Assembly: GCF_016316925.1 (NCBI RefSeq)
Contig: NZ_JAEEGB010000007.1
Span: 139,717-203,716 of the forward strand
Direction: 5' to 3'
Length of the DNA: 64,000 nt
Source of the DNA: Clostridium aciditolerans
GTDB taxonomy: Bacteria; Bacillota; Clostridia; Clostridiales; Clostridiaceae
Part shown: in pieces, positions 60,697-64,000 of the stretch
Numbering within the stretch: the stretch's first letter is position 1
How the letters are laid out: the number at the start of each line of letters is the position of its first letter
Position numbers and translations under genes: made by a program
The notes under the pieces: model-generated
Databases searched by the model: none
The model's input: only the letters and a program-made list of their open reading frames with translations
Told to the model about the DNA's origin: nothing

Positions 60697-61228
60697 ATAA
60701 TTTCAGTATCATATGTATATCATAGGGTTCTAATTCATATAATTCTTCATTTATTTCATCTGTTATTTTTGCACCTGCTGCAAAGTAAAACTCTACTGTA
60801 TTTTTGAACGGTGTAGCCGATATATATAGACTTTTCGCACCTAATTCTTCTGCTTTCTTAGATAGCAAATTCACTAAATTTTTACCTATACCTTTTTTTC
60901 GATAATTGCTGCTTATATACAGCATATCGAGTTTAAGTTGATCATTATTTCTACCAATAAACTTACTTTCCAAAGCCCCTAAGCCTACTATTTGATCATT
61001 ATTAAATGCACCATATATGGTTCCATTTCTTTCATATATATCATACAATCTATTAATATAATCATTGAGTTCCTCTAAATTCCAACCCTCTATATTATAA
61101 AATTCATTTCCTATTTCGAGTTTATTATTTTTAAAGTAATAAACTTCGTTTACTATTTCTTTTCTATCAATTTCACCTAATAGTTTAAGTTCTGATTTTT
61201 CAAGTAACCTATAGTTCAAAGTAATCAA
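60695..61228 (-). CDS. GNAT-family acetyltransferase
   Basis: The 177-residue protein has an N-terminal strand (MITLNYRLLEKSELKLLGEIDR), the acetyl-CoA loop ISSNYRKKGIGKNLVNLL (residues ~107-124), AKSLYISATPFKNTVEFYFAAGAK and a short acidic tail. The ATPFKN..EFY motif occurs in acetyltransferases related to small-molecule or N-terminal acetylation. It starts at TTG after GGGAAGTGAG. The substrate is unknown. Convergent with the LiaI-like gene; the terminators overlap. Confidence 0.82.
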   Translation of the reverse strand: MITLNYRLLEKSELKLLGEIDRKEIVNEVYYFKNNKLEIGNEFYNIEGWNLEELNDYINRLYDIYERNGTIYGAFNNDQIVGLGALESKFIGRNNDQLKLDMLYISSNYRKKGIGKNLVNLLSKKAEELGAKSLYISATPFKNTVEFYFAAGAKITDEINEELYELEPYDIHMILKL

Positions 61229-61265
61229 CTCACTTCCCTATCGAATTAATTTTATCAATAAACTT

Positions 61266-61820
61266 CTATACCGGATAATAAATAACCATAGTTAATGAGC
61301 AAGTCGTATCATCATTATTCTTATATGAATGAGTACTATCTGCCTTAAATCGTATGGAATTATCCTCTGTTACAACAAAATCTTCGCCATTTATACTGAT
61401 AGTAAGCTTACCAGAAGATATCGTAATGAATTCCTGTGTACCTTGTTGGTGAGCTTCCGTAGATAGATAACCATCAGTATCAATCTCAAGAGAATACATT
61501 TCAAATCGTCTTGCACTGTCAAATGGGAACACAGGAAATATCCTTACCCTGCCGTTATCCTCAACAAGTGGCTCCACCTGAGATTTATCCACGACTTCTA
61601 AATCGGCTTCTGGCATACTCATAAGCTCAGTACATGATACTTTAAGTCCATTTGCAATCTTCCATATCGTTGACACAGTAGGATTTACTTCACAACGTTC
61701 AATTTGACCGAGCATACTTTTGCTTACACTGGTTAGTTTTGAGACCTTATCAAGACTAAGCTTCTTTTTATCACGAAACATTTTTAAGTTTTCAGCAATA
61801 ATAAAATTAAGTTTATCCAA
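61266..61820 (-). CDS. XRE-family regulator with cupin domain
   Basis: The 184-residue protein has an N-terminal HTH_3 domain (~8-62: NLKMFRDKKKLSLDKVSKLTSVSKSMLGQIERCEVNPTVSTIWKIANGL) and a C-terminal cupin (~105-180, EIDTDGYLSTEAHQQGTQEFITISSGKLTISI). Cupin-XRE regulators often sense an amino acid or polyamine derivative. It is divergent from a LysE exporter gene, which it probably controls. TTG start at GGAGGG. Two direct repeats with GCACAA lie in the intergenic region. Confidence 0.88.
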   Translation of the reverse strand: MDKLNFIIAENLKMFRDKKKLSLDKVSKLTSVSKSMLGQIERCEVNPTVSTIWKIANGLKVSCTELMSMPEADLEVVDKSQVEPLVEDNGRVRIFPVFPFDSARRFEMYSLEIDTDGYLSTEAHQQGTQEFITISSGKLTISINGEDFVVTEDNSIRFKADSTHSYKNNDDTTCSLTMVIYYPV

Positions 61821-61844
61821 AAATTTCCCTCCAACTCATTGACA

Positions 61845-61879
61845 GTATAATGCACAAATGATATTATTATACTGCACAA
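61845..61879. promoter_or_regulatory. Direct-repeat operators between XRE-cupin and LysE genes
   Basis: GTATAATGCACAA (61845-61857) and TTATACTGCACAA (61867-61879) are direct repeats 22 bp apart, in a spacer shared by divergent genes. TATAAT of the minus strand overlaps one copy, consistent with autorepression. Confidence 0.5.
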
Positions 61880-61938
61880 TGCAATATATTGTTCTTTTTG
61901 TGTATTATATCATACAATGATGGGGGAGGTAAACACTT

Positions 61939-62523
61939 ATGCCAAATTTTGCTGCATTTTTATCCTACATCCTTATTTCAAACTTTTCACCAGGGCCAAA
62001 TAACATTATATCAATGTCAAATGCCAGTAGGTACGGATTTAAAAAAAGCTTAATGTTTAATGTAGGAGTATTCTCTGGCGTATTTATTCTAGTCGCTCTA
62101 TGTAGTGCTTTTAGTATGGCACTTTACAATCTTATTCCATCAATCAAATCAATCATGTCCTATATTGGCGCAGCCTATATACTATGGCTTGCATGGAAAA
62201 CCTATAAAAGCAAACCTCAAAGCGAGGAAAAGAACCAAAAACATACAAACACACTTTTATCTGGACTGCTTCTACAGTTCGTCAATCCAAATTCTATAAT
62301 TTACTGTGTTACAACCGTTTCAACCTTTGTTGTACCCTATTACAAATCTGTTCCAATGCTTTCAGTTTTTTCTATGCTTCTTGCTTTCGCTGCTTTGGTA
62401 GCAACCTGCTGCTGGTCGTTGTTTGGCTCCTTATTCCAAAAGTTCCTTATAAAAAATTATAAGGTTGTTAACACTGTTCTGGCGCTATTGCTCGTATATT
62501 GTGCAGTTTCACTGTTTCTTTAA
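61939..62523 (+). CDS. LysE/RhtB-family amino acid exporter
   Basis: The 194-residue membrane protein has six predicted helices and LysE/RhtB signatures: SNFSPGPNNIISMSNASRYGFKKS at the first cytoplasmic loop, FNVGVFSGVFILVALCSAFSM, and YIGAAYILWLAWKTYKSKP, then LLLQFVNPNSIIYCVTTVSTFV. It would export a basic amino acid, homoserine/threonine or a related compound. It is divergent from the XRE-cupin regulator and starts at ATG after GGGGGAGG. A perfect terminator follows. Confidence 0.9.
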   Translation: MPNFAAFLSYILISNFSPGPNNIISMSNASRYGFKKSLMFNVGVFSGVFILVALCSAFSMALYNLIPSIKSIMSYIGAAYILWLAWKTYKSKPQSEEKNQKHTNTLLSGLLLQFVNPNSIIYCVTTVSTFVVPYYKSVPMLSVFSMLLAFAALVATCCWSLFGSLFQKFLIKNYKVVNTVLALLLVYCAVSLFL

Positions 62524-62562
62524 TTAACGGCTCTGTTAAATTAAACTACTAATTATATATTA

Positions 62563-62593
62563 AAATATGTAGCCCATTTGGGGCTACATATTT
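62563..62593 (+). terminator. Terminator of the LysE gene
   Basis: AAATATGTAGCCC (62563-62575) pairs perfectly with GGGCTACATATTT (62581-62593). Confidence 0.88.
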
Positions 62594-62661
62594 ATTCACA
62601 GTACATGAGGTTTGCTAATTAGCTTTAAATAATTACGTTATCCTACACTCGAATAGAGGCC

Positions 62662-63207
62662 TTAGAATTCTACTTTTTCTGTTTCTTTTAATTCAGCAAA
62701 GGAAACCTGTCCGCCTATTATTCTATTGTGATGTTCAATAATTTGAGATGCTGAAAGAATATCTGAATCATAAGTACTATGCCCGTCGCTAACAAGTACA
62801 TTTTTATACCCCAGGCTAAATGCACATCTGCATGTGGTATCTACACAAAACTCTGTCTGAACTCCTGTTATTACTAACTTATTGACACCTAAAGCTTTTA
62901 ATTTTTCATGTAAGCTTGTATTATAGAAAGGATCTGCATGATATTTTAGGATTATCATATCATCTTCTTTTGGCTTAATCTGAGGATGAATTTCCCACAA
63001 AGGAGTTCCCTTTGCTATAAATGAATCATCACCTTCAGTATACTGAACATAGATTATAGGTGTATCCGAGTTTCGTGCTTTTTCAATTAAAGTATTAATA
63101 TTGTTTAGTAGTTGCTCACTATTAAACAGCTTTTTCCCATCATACTTTTCTCGTACAAAATGTACTACTTGGACATCAACAATTAAAAGAGCAGTATCTT
63201 TACTCAT
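62662..63207 (-). CDS. Isochorismatase-family cysteine hydrolase
   Basis: The 181-residue protein has the cysteine-hydrolase triad of the isochorismatase superfamily: Asp in LLIVDVQ (residue ~11), Lys in ILKYHADPF (~89), and Cys in GVQTEFCVDTTCR (~122). This fits amidohydrolases such as nicotinamidase- or YcaC-like enzymes rather than true isochorismatase. Its substrate is unknown. GGGAGGAAGTG precedes the ATG. It is monocistronic. Confidence 0.88.
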   Translation of the reverse strand: MSKDTALLIVDVQVVHFVREKYDGKKLFNSEQLLNNINTLIEKARNSDTPIIYVQYTEGDDSFIAKGTPLWEIHPQIKPKEDDMIILKYHADPFYNTSLHEKLKALGVNKLVITGVQTEFCVDTTCRCAFSLGYKNVLVSDGHSTYDSDILSASQIIEHHNRIIGGQVSFAELKETEKVEF

Positions 63208-63339
63208 TTACACTTCCTCCCTTTGGTTATAAAGTAAAATTATACGAATTATTTTACAATTATATCACACTTTTCATAGGCTATACCACTATTCACTCTA
63301 ATGCTTTAAATCTTTTATTCGTATTTTCGATTTTATCCT

Positions 63340-63744
63340 TTAAATTATCTTTATTAAAATATAACTGAATAATATAATCCAAATACATATTATAATACAT
63401 CCAGCAACCCAATTTTTAGGCTTACCCTCATTAAAAATATTTTCTGATTGTTGTCTGCATTCATTCATAATATCACTTGGTATTAGTTTTATAGCAAAAT
63501 TAATACCAAGTGGTATTATAATCAAATCATCAAGATATCCCAAGACAGGTATAAAATCAGGTATTAAGTCAATTGGACTTAAAGCATAGCCAACTACCAG
63601 TACTGAAACCAATTTTGCATAAAAAGGTACGTCAGGTCTTTTATATGCCAAATATAATGCTCCAATCTCCTTTTTCACTTTTTTAACTTTTTGCTTAATC
63701 ATGGAAAACCAAATTTTAAACCTTTTATTTAATTTATCTTTCAT
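63340..63744 (-). CDS. DUF1232 (YkvA-like) membrane protein
   Basis: The ~134-residue protein has the DUF1232 core VGYALSPIDLIPDFIPVLGYLDDLIIIPLGINFAIKLIP (middle of the protein) and a C-terminal helix. The SPIDLIPDFIPVLGYLDD motif is the family hallmark; function is unknown. ATG at 63744 follows TTTTGAGGTG; the longer frame upstream has no support. A C-terminal hydrophobic helix (VAGCIIICIWIILFSYILI) anchors it in the membrane. Confidence 0.85.
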   Translation of the reverse strand: MKDKLNKRFKIWFSMIKQKVKKVKKEIGALYLAYKRPDVPFYAKLVSVLVVGYALSPIDLIPDFIPVLGYLDDLIIIPLGINFAIKLIPSDIMNECRQQSENIFNEGKPKNWVAGCIIICIWIILFSYILIKII

Positions 63745-63830
63745 AAAGCACCTCAAAATTGACCAATTAAAATTCTGAATTAACAATTTAGCTACTATCT
63801 CAAAAATTTGTTTTTTATCAAGTGATTCTT

Positions 63831-64000
63831 AGGTTCAGATGGAGTTTGCTTATAAGGATGACTTTCTCCATCTGAACCTTATTAACAGTATTCTTAGTGT
63901 CTTTAGCACTTAGAATACGTTATCCTTTAGGGGAAGAACTTATCCAGGCGCGTAGCAGTGCTTATCCCTCAGTTAAGCAGAGAGCCTAAATCTTAAGCAG
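63831..64000 (+). repeat. Dispersed repeat family R1, copy cut by the window end
   Basis: AGGTTCAGATGGAG (63831-63844) pairs with CTCCATCTGAACCT (63866-63879). From 63884, AACAGTATTCTTAG and CTTAGAATACGTTATCC match the 47264 copy, and AAGCAGAGAGCCTAAATCTT matches the inverse of the 29810 copy. The element runs to the right edge of the window. Confidence 0.6.

Overview
The window looks like chromosomal DNA of a Clostridium-type, endospore-forming anaerobe. The reasons are the very A+T-rich sequence, GGAGG-type ribosome binding sites with frequent TTG/GTG starts, a spoVAC-spoVAD-spoVAE operon, a SleB/CwlJ-type hydrolase behind a c-di-AMP riboswitch, a siroheme-dependent haem gene cluster, and an msrA gene that appears to use UGA as selenocysteine. 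There are no rRNA or tRNA genes, no CRISPR array, no recognisable phage, and no transposase gene. Mobile-looking DNA consists of short non-coding repeat families and decayed gene fragments.

Layout. 1-4.5 kb: the 3' part of a large repetitive surface-type protein, an asparaginase and an unknown gene. 4.5-7.7 kb: ahbC(nirJ1)-nirJ2-ahbA-ahbB, the route from siroheme to haem. 8-10.3 kb: small metabolic enzymes. 10.4-12.3 kb: aroE-aroK-aroQ, followed upstream by an easily missed 44-residue cysteine-rich ORF. 12.6-16.2 kb: a MerR-methyltransferase fusion with two sugar-type DegT aminotransferases, behind a promoter with a 19-bp spacer. 16.3-18.3 kb: a three-gene signalling operon (CheY-like receiver, two-site CheC phosphatase, PAS-GGDEF cyclase). 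18.7-25.9 kb: a cysteine-desulfurase-like enzyme, a phosphoesterase, an M48 protease, selenoprotein MsrA, and flotillin with its NfeD partner. 26.4-29.6 kb: TauE/SafE exporter and class V PLP enzyme, divergent from a LysR regulator. 30-36.4 kb: ABC exporter, TetR-GNAT, msrB, SIMPL protein, and a decayed amino-acid ABC ATPase fragment. 36.4-39 kb: c-di-AMP riboswitch with LysM-SleB hydrolase, a LysM fragment, and a PHP phosphoesterase. 39.3-45 kb: an unknown kinase-like protein, ECF sigma/anti-sigma pair, lactate dehydrogenase, cysteine-rich copper-storage-type protein, and NlpC/P60 hydrolase. 45.3-54 kb: PepF, ClC channel, spoVA operon, and a second ECF sigma/DUF4179 pair. 54-58.5 kb: the complete MurNAc catabolic operon murQ-murP-mupG-murR with twin operators. 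58.6-64 kb: homoserine dehydrogenase, small membrane proteins, XRE-cupin divergent from LysE, isochorismatase-like hydrolase and DUF1232 protein.

Links between genes. MurP imports and phosphorylates MurNAc, MupG releases MurNAc-6P from phosphorylated disaccharide, MurQ cleaves the lactyl ether, and MurR can repress through paired 17-bp palindromes over the murQ promoter. MsrA and MsrB repair the two methionine sulfoxide epimers. The SpoVA proteins move dipicolinate in spores.

The intergenic regions carry at least four families of imperfect, often hairpin-forming repeats. These, the UGA-containing msrA, the CheY-CheC-GGDEF operon, the MerR-methyltransferase/DegT operon and the small cysteine-rich ORF are the observations most worth following up. 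All functional names come from reading motifs in translated sequence. No database search was run.
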